Assembly: GCF_900186465.1 (NCBI RefSeq)
Contig: NZ_LT891956.1
Span: 48,564-112,563 of the forward strand
Direction: 5' to 3'
Source of the DNA: Centipeda felix
Lineage (GTDB): Bacteria; Bacillota; Negativicutes; Selenomonadales; Selenomonadaceae
DNA: 64,000 nt
The notes beneath the pieces were generated by a model. It was not told where the DNA came from. It did not search any database and saw only the letters and a list, made by a program, of their open reading frames with translations. Both the position numbers and the translations under genes were made by a program. Below, piece after piece: positions 34,541 through 42,326 of this stretch (positions are counted from its first letter, which is position 1; the number at the start of each line of letters is the position of its first letter).

Positions 34541-35695
34541 ATGAATCACGCACTCTTTTCTCGCACGGGCAGGCTCACGCGGCGCGACTTCGCTCTGACG
34601 CTCGGCGTCATCAGCGGCGGCGTCTTCTTTGCCATGCTCGCGCTCTGCTATCTCCTCTTCCCGCTCACCGCATCCGCTGCGGTGGGCTTTTTCCGTGATT
34701 CGACAGAGGTCTTCTTCACCGTCTACATCGCGGCGTTTCTCGGGCTCAACCTCCTCCTCTACGCACTCATCCCGCCGCTCGCCATCCCCGCCGTCGTACG
34801 GCGTCTGCACGATCTGGGACACGGCGGCGGCTGGGCGGCGCCCATGCTCCTCCTCTGCGTCCCCGTCCTCCTCCTCATGCTCCTGCCCGTATGCATCTTC
34901 ATCGGCATCCTCAACGAGATGATAGGGCCATCTTTTCCCCTCTGGAACGGAACAACGGAGGCATTCGCCTCCGCCGTCGCCGCGAGCATGGGCATCGCGC
35001 TGCTCCTCTTCTTCCTCCTCTTTCTCCCGCTCGCCTGCTGGCTCGGCTGGCTCTTCCTCAAAAAGGGAAAACCCGAGGCGAACCGCTGGGGCGATCCACC
35101 CGTCGAGGAGGTACTGCCGCCCACGCGCACAGCGTATTTCTCCTGTGCGGGGACGGTGACGCGCACGGCGTTCATTCGCCGCAGCCTCCTCCTCCTCCTC
35201 GTGCTGGGGCTTGTCCTCCCGCCGGCGGCACAGCTCATCCTGCAGTCCATGGCCGGCGTGTTCATGATCCTTGTCGCGGCGATTCCGGAGGCAGCGCGGA
35301 TCCTTGCCACAGTCATCATCATTCTCTTTGTCCTCCCCTTCGTACTCTTTCCGCTCCCCCTCCTGCCGCTCGTACGGCAGCGCCTGCGCACGCTGGGACA
35401 TTCCCCCTATGAGGCGTTCCTCCCCTTCGCCGTACTGCTCCCACCCCTCATCACACCGCTGCCGTTTGCCCGACTTTTCTCCTACGAGGTTCTGATGGAG
35501 GGCAGCACTGTCACGGACGGCGCGCTCCAGTCGGCAGTGGACAGCATGATCGGCGTGCCGAGCATCCTCCTCTGGACACTCTGCGGCATCCTCTCGTTCA
35601 TCGGTATTATCCGACTGCTCGCAAATGACGATATATCCTATAGAAGGGAATCATCCGACGAAAGCGAGGTCCATGATGTACTGCCCAAAATGTGA
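34541..35695 (+). CDS. Membrane protein with two DUF805-like domains
   Basis: 384 residues. The first domain has FSRTGRLTRRDFALTLG and VVRRLHDLGHGGGWAAPMLL; the second has FSCAGTVTRTAFIRRSLLLLL and LVRQRLRTLGHSPYEAFL, a diverged form of the same signature. About nine spans in total. It lies in a tight cluster with the DUF805 gene before it and the zinc-ribbon gene that overlaps its last 23 bp. Internal duplication of DUF805 plus an adjacent singlet suggests local gene expansion. Confidence 0.8.
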   Translation: MNHALFSRTGRLTRRDFALTLGVISGGVFFAMLALCYLLFPLTASAAVGFFRDSTEVFFTVYIAAFLGLNLLLYALIPPLAIPAVVRRLHDLGHGGGWAAPMLLLCVPVLLLMLLPVCIFIGILNEMIGPSFPLWNGTTEAFASAVAASMGIALLLFFLLFLPLACWLGWLFLKKGKPEANRWGDPPVEEVLPPTRTAYFSCAGTVTRTAFIRRSLLLLLVLGLVLPPAAQLILQSMAGVFMILVAAIPEAARILATVIIILFVLPFVLFPLPLLPLVRQRLRTLGHSPYEAFLPFAVLLPPLITPLPFARLFSYEVLMEGSTVTDGALQSAVDSMIGVPSILLWTLCGILSFIGIIRLLANDDISYRRESSDESEVHDVLPKM

Positions 35696-35939
35696 AAAAT
35701 TCGTCCCCTCCACCGCCACTGCCTGCCCGCACTGCGGCATCCCCATCATCTCGGGATTCTCGCCGAACTACGGCGCGGGCTTCTCCCTCGGCGACGATGA
35801 CACAGAGAGCCGCAACGACGCGCCCCCGGCGAAGGTCGTGAACTCCGACCTCTACGACGACGTGCCCGACACGGATGCACCGCCCACAGAGGGCATCGGC
35901 AGCAAGCTAAAGTCGCTCTTCGGATTCGGGAAGAAGTAA
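35673..35939 (+). CDS. Small zinc-ribbon protein
   Basis: 88 residues from ATG 35673 with GCGAGG upstream. It begins MMYCPKCEKFVPSTATACPHCG, a two-knuckle zinc ribbon. The rest is acidic and Pro-rich, ending GSKLKSLFGFGKK, a short amphipathic basic tail that might touch membrane. It overlaps the upstream membrane-protein gene, suggesting coupled translation and a shared complex. No specific function is recognised. Confidence 0.75.
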   Translation: MMYCPKCEKFVPSTATACPHCGIPIISGFSPNYGAGFSLGDDDTESRNDAPPAKVVNSDLYDDVPDTDAPPTEGIGSKLKSLFGFGKK

Positions 35940-35955
35940 CAAGGCCACATACAGA

Positions 35956-35984
35956 AAGCCCCTCGGCATGCAGCCGAGGGGCTT
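35956..35984 (+). terminator. Terminator after the zinc-ribbon gene
   Basis: AAGCCCCTCGGC/GCCGAGGGGCTT perfect stem; T-rich both sides are weak. It may serve both converging genes. Confidence 0.7.
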
Positions 35985-36005
35985 GTCTATTGGATGATAC
36001 GGGCT

Positions 36006-36413
36006 CTACTCTGTCAGATCACGGCGATACACCTCAGGATACACATCATGCCGCAGCGTCAGCTCAAACCCGCCCGCAGAGTACGGGGCAATATCATACG
36101 GATTGTAGAACACATGGAGATCATTGTTCGCATCGAGCATCCAGTCGATATACTTCTGCCAGTCACCGCCATCATGATAGTCATTCAGTGTCTCGTCAAT
36201 ATCATGTGAAAAGAGATCCTGCTCACGTCCCGGATACTGCTTGCGGAAGGCATCCGCCAATGCGAGCAGAAGCACATCACGACTCGTAATCACCGCATCA
36301 ATGGAAACCGGCTCCCCCGTCTCCGTACTCAGCGTCACTCCCGTGACCGCATGCTGAGGGTGGGTACCGCCGTCATAGGTACCGGCCAGTGCCGCCATCA
36401 TAGTCTTTTTCAT
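36006..36413 (-). CDS. DUF3298-type (RsiV-like) domain protein, short form
   Basis: 135 residues with AAGGAG before the ATG at 36413. GTYDGGTHPQHAVTGVTLSTETGEPVSI and HVFYNPYDIAPYSAGGFELTL match the DUF3298 domain found at the C-terminus of RsiV-like anti-sigma factors and related exported proteins. Here there is no signal peptide, membrane span or DUF4163 half, so it is either a cytoplasmic stand-alone domain or a 5'-truncated gene that acquired a new start. It lies just downstream of tRNA-Arg. Confidence 0.65.
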   Translation of the reverse strand: MKKTMMAALAGTYDGGTHPQHAVTGVTLSTETGEPVSIDAVITSRDVLLLALADAFRKQYPGREQDLFSHDIDETLNDYHDGGDWQKYIDWMLDANNDLHVFYNPYDIAPYSAGGFELTLRHDVYPEVYRRDLTE

Positions 36414-36474
36414 CGCATATCACTCCTTATGTATAGAAAAGACTCCTCACGATGAGAAGTCTTGTCTGCTTTCA

Positions 36475-36551
36475 TGGTGCGATTGGCGCGAGTCGAACGC
36501 GCGACCCTCTGCTTAGGAGGCAGATGCTCTATCCATCTGAGCTACAACCGC
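36475..36551 (-). tRNA. tRNA-Arg (anticodon CCU)
   Basis: Minus-strand cloverleaf: acceptor GCGGTTG/CAATCGC with discriminator A and encoded CCA; D arm GCTC...GAGC; anticodon stem TCTGC/GCAGA with loop CTCCTAA giving anticodon CCT; T arm GCGCG-TTCGACT-CGCGC. It reads AGG codons. All stems pair with one G-T in the acceptor. Confidence 0.97.
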
Positions 36552-36640
36552 AGGAACTACTAGAGTTTACCAAAAACACGCGAAAAGTGCAAGCCGTTCC
36601 ACGTCTCAGTTCTTTACCAAAGCGTCACATATCTCGCAGC

Positions 36641-36750
36641 AGGCGCCCCCACCCCCGCTTCGCGGTCCCCCTCCCCCGTGCCGCACGGGGGAGACTTGTG
36701 ACTACAGTACATTAGCTTCCCCCGCCGTGCGGGGGGAAGTGGCGACAGAG
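36641..36750. repeat. GC-rich dispersed palindromic repeat
   Basis: GCGCCCCCACCCCCGCTTCG, CCCCCTCCCCCGTGCCGCACGGGGGAG and the inverted GCTTCCCCCGCCGTGCGGGGGGAAG resemble the units at 2140 and 5311. It lies between the tRNA and a terminator. Confidence 0.75.
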
Positions 36751-36756
36751 CACAAA

Positions 36757-36800
36757 AAGGACACTGGACGAAACATTTCGCTTCGTCCAGTGTCCCTCAT
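36757..36800 (-). terminator. Terminator after the DUF2922 gene
   Basis: Minus-strand GGACACTGGACGAAG...TTCGTCCAGTGTCC then TTTTTGTG, a long near-perfect stem. Confidence 0.85.
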
Positions 36801-36821
36801 CATGTCCTGCCGATGCAGTAC

Positions 36822-37040
36822 TCAGGAAAGCTGAGCGCTGTCTACCGTCTGGACACTGATGTCCTTAATGGAGACAGGGTATGCCTCACCGAGCATGATC
36901 GCCTTCTTTGCGATGACATCCTGCAGGCAGGTCTCCACCGCCGCCTTCGTCAGATCATCCTTCGGATCCATCAGACTGACCGTGTGGTTCTTGCCCGTCG
37001 AGAGTGCCAGCGTCATGCGGAGCTGTTTCTTCGTCGACAT
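36822..37040 (-). CDS. DUF2922 family protein
   Basis: 72 residues with AAAGGAGG before the start. KQLRMTLALSTGKNHTVSLMDPKDDLTKAAVETCLQDVIAKK fits DUF2922, small proteins of Firmicutes that usually pair with DUF1659 proteins, as here. Both genes are on the minus strand with a 47-bp gap and a common terminator. Function of the pair is unknown. Confidence 0.8.
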   Translation of the reverse strand: MSTKKQLRMTLALSTGKNHTVSLMDPKDDLTKAAVETCLQDVIAKKAIMLGEAYPVSIKDISVQTVDSAQLS

Positions 37041-37087
37041 AGTCGTACCTCCTTTCTATGTCCTCACATCATCTGCCGCGCGGGGGC

Positions 37088-37303
37088 TCAGTCCGTCAGG
37101 ACAGCCGTATCCGTGCGCATCACCTGATCGAGCCCGTGCTTCTGCAGATTCGCGAACCCGCGTCCGACCGCGAGCGCATCCGCATCCGTGAGCACAGGCG
37201 CAAGCCCTGCGATCGTGCGGTTCTTATAGAGGTTCTTGCCGTCTGCGCCGACCCCCGTAATCACCTTCAGCGTGAGCTTGCTCGCTGCTTCTTTGCGTGC
37301 CAT
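37088..37303 (-). CDS. DUF1659 family protein
   Basis: 71 residues from ATG 37303 (MARKEAASKLTLKVITGVGADGKNLYKNRTIAGL) with AAAGGAGTG upstream. The ADALAVGRGFANLQKHGLDQV region fits DUF1659. It is the first gene of a two-gene unit with DUF2922 and is divergent from the ComK-like gene. No molecular function is known. Confidence 0.8.
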   Translation of the reverse strand: MARKEAASKLTLKVITGVGADGKNLYKNRTIAGLAPVLTDADALAVGRGFANLQKHGLDQVMRTDTAVLTD

Positions 37304-37402
37304 AGATGTCACTCCTTTCCGTTTTGTTCGTCCGCTGTAAGCTGCTTACACCCAAATACCTGCTGCGGCGAAAAAAAAGAAGAGCCTCCATGCAAAATTT
37401 TC

Positions 37403-37431
37403 TTTACATACGAACATATTTTCTCTATAAT
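37403..37431 (+). promoter_or_regulatory. Promoter for the ComK-like gene
   Basis: TTTACA (37403-37408), 17-bp spacer, TATAAT (37426-37431). The leader to the start codon is about 118 nt. Confidence 0.7.
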
Positions 37432-37555
37432 AGCATTCAGAAAGGAACAGGAGATCCAGAATCGTGTCCCGTGCCTGTGCGCCCCGCCAGCGGCAGGCAG
37501 GAGTCATGGAGTCACAGCATTTTGCCGTGATTCCCCCAAACAAAGGAGATCCACT

Positions 37556-38068
37556 ATGAATCGTACGAAAAGAGAATGCCTGATGCAGCGCCTGCCCGCT
37601 CCGGCGGACATCCTCGCCCTCATTCCGGCACAGGAGGACGCGACGCGCACTGCCGTGATCTGTGCGCACGGGAGGAGCCTGATGCTCGGCGCCACACCGG
37701 AGCACGTGCTCGCCTGTCTCGCCGAGCGCGAGGACAAGGCACTCCGCCTCATCCGACGCAACGCCGCCCGTCTCATGGCACGGCGGCGCAACATTATCCT
37801 CCCCATCCTACATGGCTGCGTCCTCACCCCGATCAAGATGTACAATGCGCGCCGCGGCGGCATCGGCTACATCAACACAGCATACGCCGCCCTCGTCCTG
37901 CAGCGGCGCGGCACGGGGAGCGACATCGCCCTGCAGAACGGTGACATCATCCACAGCCTGTGGGCGTTCGGCACACTGGAGCGCCACGTGCGCGAGGGGC
38001 GCGCCCTCCACTACAAACTTCTCAACGACGTGCGCCGCCAGCTTCGCTTTGCTGAGGACTTGGCTTAG
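37556..38068 (+). CDS. ComK-like regulator candidate
   Basis: 170 residues from ATG 37556 with AAAGGAG upstream. The segment ICAHGRSLMLGATPEHVLACL, then ARLMARRRNIILPILHGCVLTPIKMYNAR, GGIGYINTAYAALVL and IALQNGDIIHSLWAFGTLERHVREG, follows the pattern of ComK-like competence regulators (LPI...PIK...GYIN...L.NG..I...). This assignment rests on pattern memory only. The stop codon TAG is supplied by the end of the MITE-like element at 38066, so the original C-terminus may have been different. Confidence 0.5.
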   Translation: MNRTKRECLMQRLPAPADILALIPAQEDATRTAVICAHGRSLMLGATPEHVLACLAEREDKALRLIRRNAARLMARRRNIILPILHGCVLTPIKMYNARRGGIGYINTAYAALVLQRRGTGSDIALQNGDIIHSLWAFGTLERHVREGRALHYKLLNDVRRQLRFAEDLA

Positions 38069-38232
38069 GGTATCACTGATAAATTCAGCACCATCATCTT
38101 GACGCATCTTTTTTGCCCGTACTTCGGCGGAAAATCCTCCACAGAGCACCACTCTGCGTCCGGTTTTCCACCTTGTTCGGACGAAAAAATCTACGCCAAT
38201 CTGACGGGCTTCATTTTATCAGTGATTCCCTA
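38066..38232. repeat. MITE-like 167-bp foldback element, copy 5 (inverted)
   Basis: Same element as at 33821 but in the opposite orientation: TTAGGGTATCACTGATAAATTC on the left and TTTATCAGTGATTCCCTA on the right. Its first bases provide the stop codon of the upstream gene. Confidence 0.9.
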
Positions 38233-38241
38233 GAAAGCTCC

Positions 38242-38270
38242 TTGCATTTCTCCTCCCTCCATTGTATGAT
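38242..38270 (+). promoter_or_regulatory. Promoter of the Rrf2-family gene
   Basis: TTGCAT (38242-38247), 17-bp spacer, TATGAT (38265-38270), 28 bp before the start codon. Confidence 0.65.
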
Positions 38271-38298
38271 ACGAATATCGAACAACGGAGGGTACAAT

Positions 38299-38736
38299 AT
38301 GCAGATTTCGAGCCGCTTTACCATCGCCGTCCACATCCTCATCTGCGTCGATCTTTTCGGCAAACGAGAGCCCGCGACAAGCGAGTCGCTCTCGGGAAGC
38401 ATCGGCGCACATCCCGTCGTCATCCGCCGCATCCTCGGTCAGCTCCGCCGCGCGGGGCTCATCACCGTCGCGCGCGGGCGCGAGGGCGGCGCACATATCG
38501 CCAAGGAACTCACGGACATCACGCTCGCCGACATCTTCTGTGCCGTGGAGAGCATCAGCGGTCAGTCCCTCTTCAGCTTCCATGAGAATCCGAACCCTGC
38601 CTGCCCCGTCGGCAGCCACATCCACGATGTACTCGACCATCGCCTCGCAGACATCCAGCACGCCATGGAAAAGAAAATGGAGGAGACCACTCTCGCCGAC
38701 ATCATCAAAGAGGCACGAGAAAGAGCAAACACATAG
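38299..38736 (+). CDS. Rrf2-family transcriptional regulator
   Basis: 145 residues with GGAGGG before ATG 38299. The winged-helix start is MQISSRFTIAVHILICVDL, followed by ATSESLSGSIGAHPVVIRRILGQLRRAGLI and the wing VARGREGGAHIAKEL, as in Rrf2/YwnA proteins. Only one cysteine lies in the usual sensing region (NPACPVGSH), so a three-Cys Fe-S cluster of the IscR type is unlikely. The target is unknown; autoregulation at its own promoter is a reasonable guess. Confidence 0.9.
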   Translation: MQISSRFTIAVHILICVDLFGKREPATSESLSGSIGAHPVVIRRILGQLRRAGLITVARGREGGAHIAKELTDITLADIFCAVESISGQSLFSFHENPNPACPVGSHIHDVLDHRLADIQHAMEKKMEETTLADIIKEARERANT

Positions 38737-38820
38737 TTACTTAACGGCTATTGTCTGCACAATATCTATCCGTATAGATTCGATGCCCGTCCCCATTTTC
38801 AGAGGAGGAAATACGCCATC

Positions 38821-39264
38821 ATGACATGGGTATCGCACGCTGCACTCACGGGTACGATTGCCTATGCGGTGAGTGCCGATCCACTCGCGGCGGCGGCGGC
38901 ATGCGTCGGCGCCGTCCTGCCGGACAAGGTGGAGGGCACCCCCGGCAGTGTCGGATGGCGTACATGGCGCAGCCGTCATCGCGGCTGGTCACACTGGCCA
39001 ATGCTCTATCTCGCCCTCATCGGTGCGCTCCTCCACAGCGAGACGTACATTGGGAGCAGGATGTTCCTCACAGTACTCCTATGGATCTTCCTCGGTGCAC
39101 TTCTCCACATTGCAGAGGACGCGGTCTGCGGCAAGGTGCCCGCCGTCCTCCCGACACAGAAAATCGGGATACGCCTCTTTACCGTCGGCTCGCTGAGGGA
39201 ATACCTATTCACAGCCGTATGTATCGGCATTGTCTATGCAGGAAGTTGTTTTCTAGGGAATTAG
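38821..39264 (+). CDS. YdjM/DUF457-like membrane-bound metal-dependent hydrolase
   Basis: 147 residues. Family features are SHAALTGTIAYAV, CVGAVLPDKVEGTPGSVG and SRHRGWSHWPMLYLALIG, with the conserved Asp and HRGxSHW residues, plus three or four spans. The family is thought to be membrane hydrolases with unproven substrates. The last residues (LGN and stop) come from a sequence resembling a MITE terminus (TAGGGAATTAGTGATAA), so the C-terminus may be altered by an insertion. Confidence 0.8.
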   Translation: MTWVSHAALTGTIAYAVSADPLAAAAACVGAVLPDKVEGTPGSVGWRTWRSRHRGWSHWPMLYLALIGALLHSETYIGSRMFLTVLLWIFLGALLHIAEDAVCGKVPAVLPTQKIGIRLFTVGSLREYLFTAVCIGIVYAGSCFLGN

Positions 39265-39272
39265 TGATAATT

Positions 39273-39319
39273 AAAAGACCTGTCCAACGAAATCACAGAC
39301 TTCGTCGGGCAGGTCTTTT
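39273..39319 (+). terminator. Terminator between converging genes
   Basis: AAAAGACCTGTCC...GGGCAGGTCTTTT with an inner ACGAA/TTCGT stem. Confidence 0.8.
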
Positions 39320-39328
39320 GCTGATGGC

Positions 39329-39362
39329 TTAGGGAAATACTGATAAATTCAGCACTTCCCTA
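39329..39362. repeat. MITE-like element reduced to its two ends
   Basis: TTAGGGAAATACTGATAAATTC followed at once by AGCACTTCCCTAG: both termini with no interior. The last bases supply the stop codon of the alcohol dehydrogenase gene. Confidence 0.6.
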
Positions 39363-40544
39363 GTGATTTGCCGCCGTGTAGATGGTGATGGCGTCGGCGC
39401 GTGTGAGCGGATGGAACACGCCGATGCGGATGCGATCCTCCTGCGTCGCATCATCGGCGAGCTGCTCGATCGTCCCCGCCGAGAGGGTGCCGATCCCCAG
39501 CCCGCCGATGCTCGTCGGCATCCCGATGGAGGTGAAGAACTCCTCCATGTGACGGATGCCCGCGCGCGCCCGCTCCTCATCCGTGCCCGCATCAATGCCG
39601 AAGAGGTCGGCAGCGAACTGGGCAAAGCGCGCCGGGTCGTAGGGATAGGCAAACCGCGCCCACGATCCCCAGAGCGCAGTGAGCGCACGCCCGTGTGTGG
39701 CATCATAGCGTGCAGAGAGCGGATGGCTCAGCTTATGTACGGAGAAATCCTTACCGCATCCAAGTCCTGTCAAGTCGCTGTGCGATATACTGCCGCAGTA
39801 CATGAGCTCGCTCATCGCATCGTAGTCCTTGCGCGAGACGAGAAGGCGTCGCACGGATTCCATCACAGTGCGCAGGAGGTCAATCGCGACGCGGTCGGTG
39901 AAGACGTTCGGCTCCTTGACGTCCGTGAAGAACCGCTCCATCGTGTGCATCATGATATCCGATGCCCCCGCGGCGATCTGCTCACGCGGCAGGGTAAAGG
40001 CGAGCGTCGGGTTCATAAAGGCGAAGACAGGGCGGTTGAGCGGCGCGTTCAGCCCAAGCTTCTGCCCCGTATCCTCATTCGTCAATACGGCGGAGTCGCT
40101 CGTCTCGCTTCCTGCGGCAGGGATGGTGAGCACGGACGCAACGGGCATCGTGCGCGTCAGCTCTGCCTTTTTCGTCCAGATATCCCAGATGTCCACGTCA
40201 GGATTTGCAATGCCGTGAGCGACTGCCTTCGCCGAGTCGATCACGCTGCCGCCGCCGATGGCAAGGATGAAGTTCACATCCGCCGCGAGCCCCTCGCGGA
40301 TCGCCTCACGAACGAACGTAACGCGCGGGTTCGGCTGTACACCGCCCATAACGAGGAACGCCAGCCCCGCCGAGGTCAGATTCATCTCGATGCGCGAGAG
40401 CAGCCCCGAGCGCTCCGCACTGCCGCCGCCGTGGAGAATGAGCACGCGGCGCGCCCCCGCCGCACGCAGTTTTGCGGGAACACTATCCTCCGCCCCCCGC
40501 CCGAAGATGATCTCCGTCGGACAATGATAGGTAAAGCTCTGCAT
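39360..40544 (-). CDS. Iron-containing alcohol dehydrogenase (BdhA/YqhD type)
   Basis: 394 residues. The nucleotide-binding motif is AIGGGSVIDSAKAVAHG near residues 95-111. Metal ligands are likely in ASDIMMHTMERFF, KLSHPLSARYDATHGRALT and nearby. The N-terminus FTYHCPTEIIFGRGAEDSV matches the NADPH-dependent butanol dehydrogenase/aldehyde reductase branch. It would reduce aldehydes to alcohols during fermentation. The stop codon lies in a MITE terminal remnant. Confidence 0.92.
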   Translation of the reverse strand: MQSFTYHCPTEIIFGRGAEDSVPAKLRAAGARRVLILHGGGSAERSGLLSRIEMNLTSAGLAFLVMGGVQPNPRVTFVREAIREGLAADVNFILAIGGGSVIDSAKAVAHGIANPDVDIWDIWTKKAELTRTMPVASVLTIPAAGSETSDSAVLTNEDTGQKLGLNAPLNRPVFAFMNPTLAFTLPREQIAAGASDIMMHTMERFFTDVKEPNVFTDRVAIDLLRTVMESVRRLLVSRKDYDAMSELMYCGSISHSDLTGLGCGKDFSVHKLSHPLSARYDATHGRALTALWGSWARFAYPYDPARFAQFAADLFGIDAGTDEERARAGIRHMEEFFTSIGMPTSIGGLGIGTLSAGTIEQLADDATQEDRIRIGVFHPLTRADAITIYTAANH

Positions 40545-40634
40545 GAAACTCCTCCTCTTTTCACAAACTTATTTCATCGTGTTCATTATAACAGAACCGA
40601 GGAAAAAAAGTCATTCCATCGGTTAAGAAAAGTG

Positions 40635-40664
40635 TTGCAAAAAGACTTCAAAATTTCGTATAAT
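40635..40664 (+). promoter_or_regulatory. Promoter of the DASS transporter gene
   Basis: TTGCAA (40635-40640), 18-bp spacer, TATAAT (40659-40664). Confidence 0.65.
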
Positions 40665-40714
40665 AACAATATAAATAATGGGATTATCGATTACCATTGA
40701 AGGAGGCTGAGAAA

Positions 40715-42262
40715 ATGAGCGGAGATCAAAGCAAAGAAGCCCAACAGATTCATGAGGCGGAGCAAAAGTTTGATCGCACACGTCGTCTCGTCGGTCTTTT
40801 CGGTGCGCCAATCCTTGCGATTCTGGTGCTTCTGACGCCGATTGACGGACTGACGCTTGCATCACACAAGCTGCTCGCCATCATGGTTCTGGTGGCACTC
40901 TGGTGGATCACGGAACCCGTACCCATCCCCGTCACGTCCCTCATCGGGCCGACGCTCGCTGTCGTAACAGGCGTGGTCACGGCAAAGGATGCCTATGCGG
41001 CATTCGCCAATCCGATGATCTTCCTCTTCATGGGCGGATTCATCCTCGCCAAGGCGATGATGGATCATGGACTCGACAAGCGTTTTGCCTACTGGCTGCT
41101 CTCGCGCTCGTGGGTCGGCTCGAATCCGCGCCGCATTTTCCTCGCGATCGGTCTTGCCGCAGCACTCTGCTCCGGCTGGGTGAGCAATACGGCGACGGCC
41201 GCGATGATGTTCCCGATCGCCCTCGGCCTGCTGTCTGCCGTCAAGGAAATGATGGCCGCGAACGGCAAGGAGATCGACCTGCACGACTACAAGTACGCGA
41301 CCGGGCTGATGCTCATGACGGCGTATGCCTGCTCGATCGGCGGTGTTCTGACTCCGATCGGCACTCCGCCGAACATCATCATGCTCGGCTTCCTCGATCA
41401 GATGGCAAACATCCACATCTCCTTCTTCGAATGGATGACGTGGGGCGCCATTGCAATGGTGGCCTACTTCATCATCGCCTATGTGGTTCTCATCCGTATG
41501 TTCCCGCCCGATGTCGAGCGCATCGACGGCGCGGAGGAGTTCATCCGCGCGCGTGTCGCCGAGCTCGGCGGCTGGACGCGCGCACAGAAGAACACACTCG
41601 TCTGCTTCCTCGTCGCCGTCTTTCTCTGGGTGTTCCCGGGCATCCTCTCGATGGCGCTCGGCAGCACCTCACCGCTCCTCAAGATGTACAACCACCTCTT
41701 CCCTGAGGCGGTCGCGGCAATGGCAGGCGCGCTGCTCCTCTTCCTCCTGCCGATCAACTTCAAGGAGCGCAAGTTCACGCTCGAGTGGAAATCGGCCGTG
41801 CAGGGCATCGAGTGGGGCACGCTCATCCTCTTCGGCGGCGGCCTCGCGATGGGCGGCATGATGTATAAGACGGGGCTCTCGCAGTGGGTCGGCGACCGCA
41901 TTGTCGGGATGCTCGGCGGTGAGCCGTCCGAGTTCGCCCTCGTCGCGATCTTCTGCGTGATGGCGCTGCTCCTCTCCGAGCTGACCAGTCACACGGCGGC
42001 GACGAACATGATTGGCCCGCTCGCCATTACCGCAGCGGTATCCGCAGGGTTCAGCCCGATCCACGTCGCGATCGGTATTGCCCTCTCTTCGTCGCTTGGC
42101 TTCATGCTTCCTGTGTCTACACCTCCGAATGCAATTGTCTATGCATCGGGCTACATTCCCATCACAAAAATGATCAAGACCGGTGTCTACATCGACTTCA
42201 TCGGCATCTTCTGCGTGACCATCCCGCTCGTGCTCTACTTCGTGGTATGGCTCGTCGGGTAA
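40715..42262 (+). CDS. Divalent anion:sodium symporter (DASS/SLC13 family)
   Basis: 515 residues from ATG 40715 with AAGGAGG upstream. About twelve spans. The two inverted sodium/substrate motifs of the family are present: SNTATAAMM with IGTPPNIIMLG, and SHTAATNM with STPPNAIVYASGYIP. Such proteins import dicarboxylates (succinate, malate, fumarate) or related anions with sodium. A dicarboxylate role would fit the malic enzyme in this window, but the substrate is an inference. Confidence 0.92.
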   Translation: MSGDQSKEAQQIHEAEQKFDRTRRLVGLFGAPILAILVLLTPIDGLTLASHKLLAIMVLVALWWITEPVPIPVTSLIGPTLAVVTGVVTAKDAYAAFANPMIFLFMGGFILAKAMMDHGLDKRFAYWLLSRSWVGSNPRRIFLAIGLAAALCSGWVSNTATAAMMFPIALGLLSAVKEMMAANGKEIDLHDYKYATGLMLMTAYACSIGGVLTPIGTPPNIIMLGFLDQMANIHISFFEWMTWGAIAMVAYFIIAYVVLIRMFPPDVERIDGAEEFIRARVAELGGWTRAQKNTLVCFLVAVFLWVFPGILSMALGSTSPLLKMYNHLFPEAVAAMAGALLLFLLPINFKERKFTLEWKSAVQGIEWGTLILFGGGLAMGGMMYKTGLSQWVGDRIVGMLGGEPSEFALVAIFCVMALLLSELTSHTAATNMIGPLAITAAVSAGFSPIHVAIGIALSSSLGFMLPVSTPPNAIVYASGYIPITKMIKTGVYIDFIGIFCVTIPLVLYFVVWLVG

Positions 42263-42279
42263 CATCGATACAACGGAAC

Positions 42280-42310
42280 AAAAAAGGAGCTGCTGTGCAG
42301 CTCCTTTTCC
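42280..42310 (+). terminator. Terminator after the DASS transporter
   Basis: AAAAGGAGCTG CTGTG CAGCTCCTTTT; near-symmetrical stem with T-run. Confidence 0.85.
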
Positions 42311-42326
42311 ATGCATGTGAGGAAAC

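Noticed and set aside
36452-36715. Plus-strand open frame over the tRNA region
   Set aside because: It is the antisense reading of tRNA-Arg, a well-known source of false proteins; no ribosome site.
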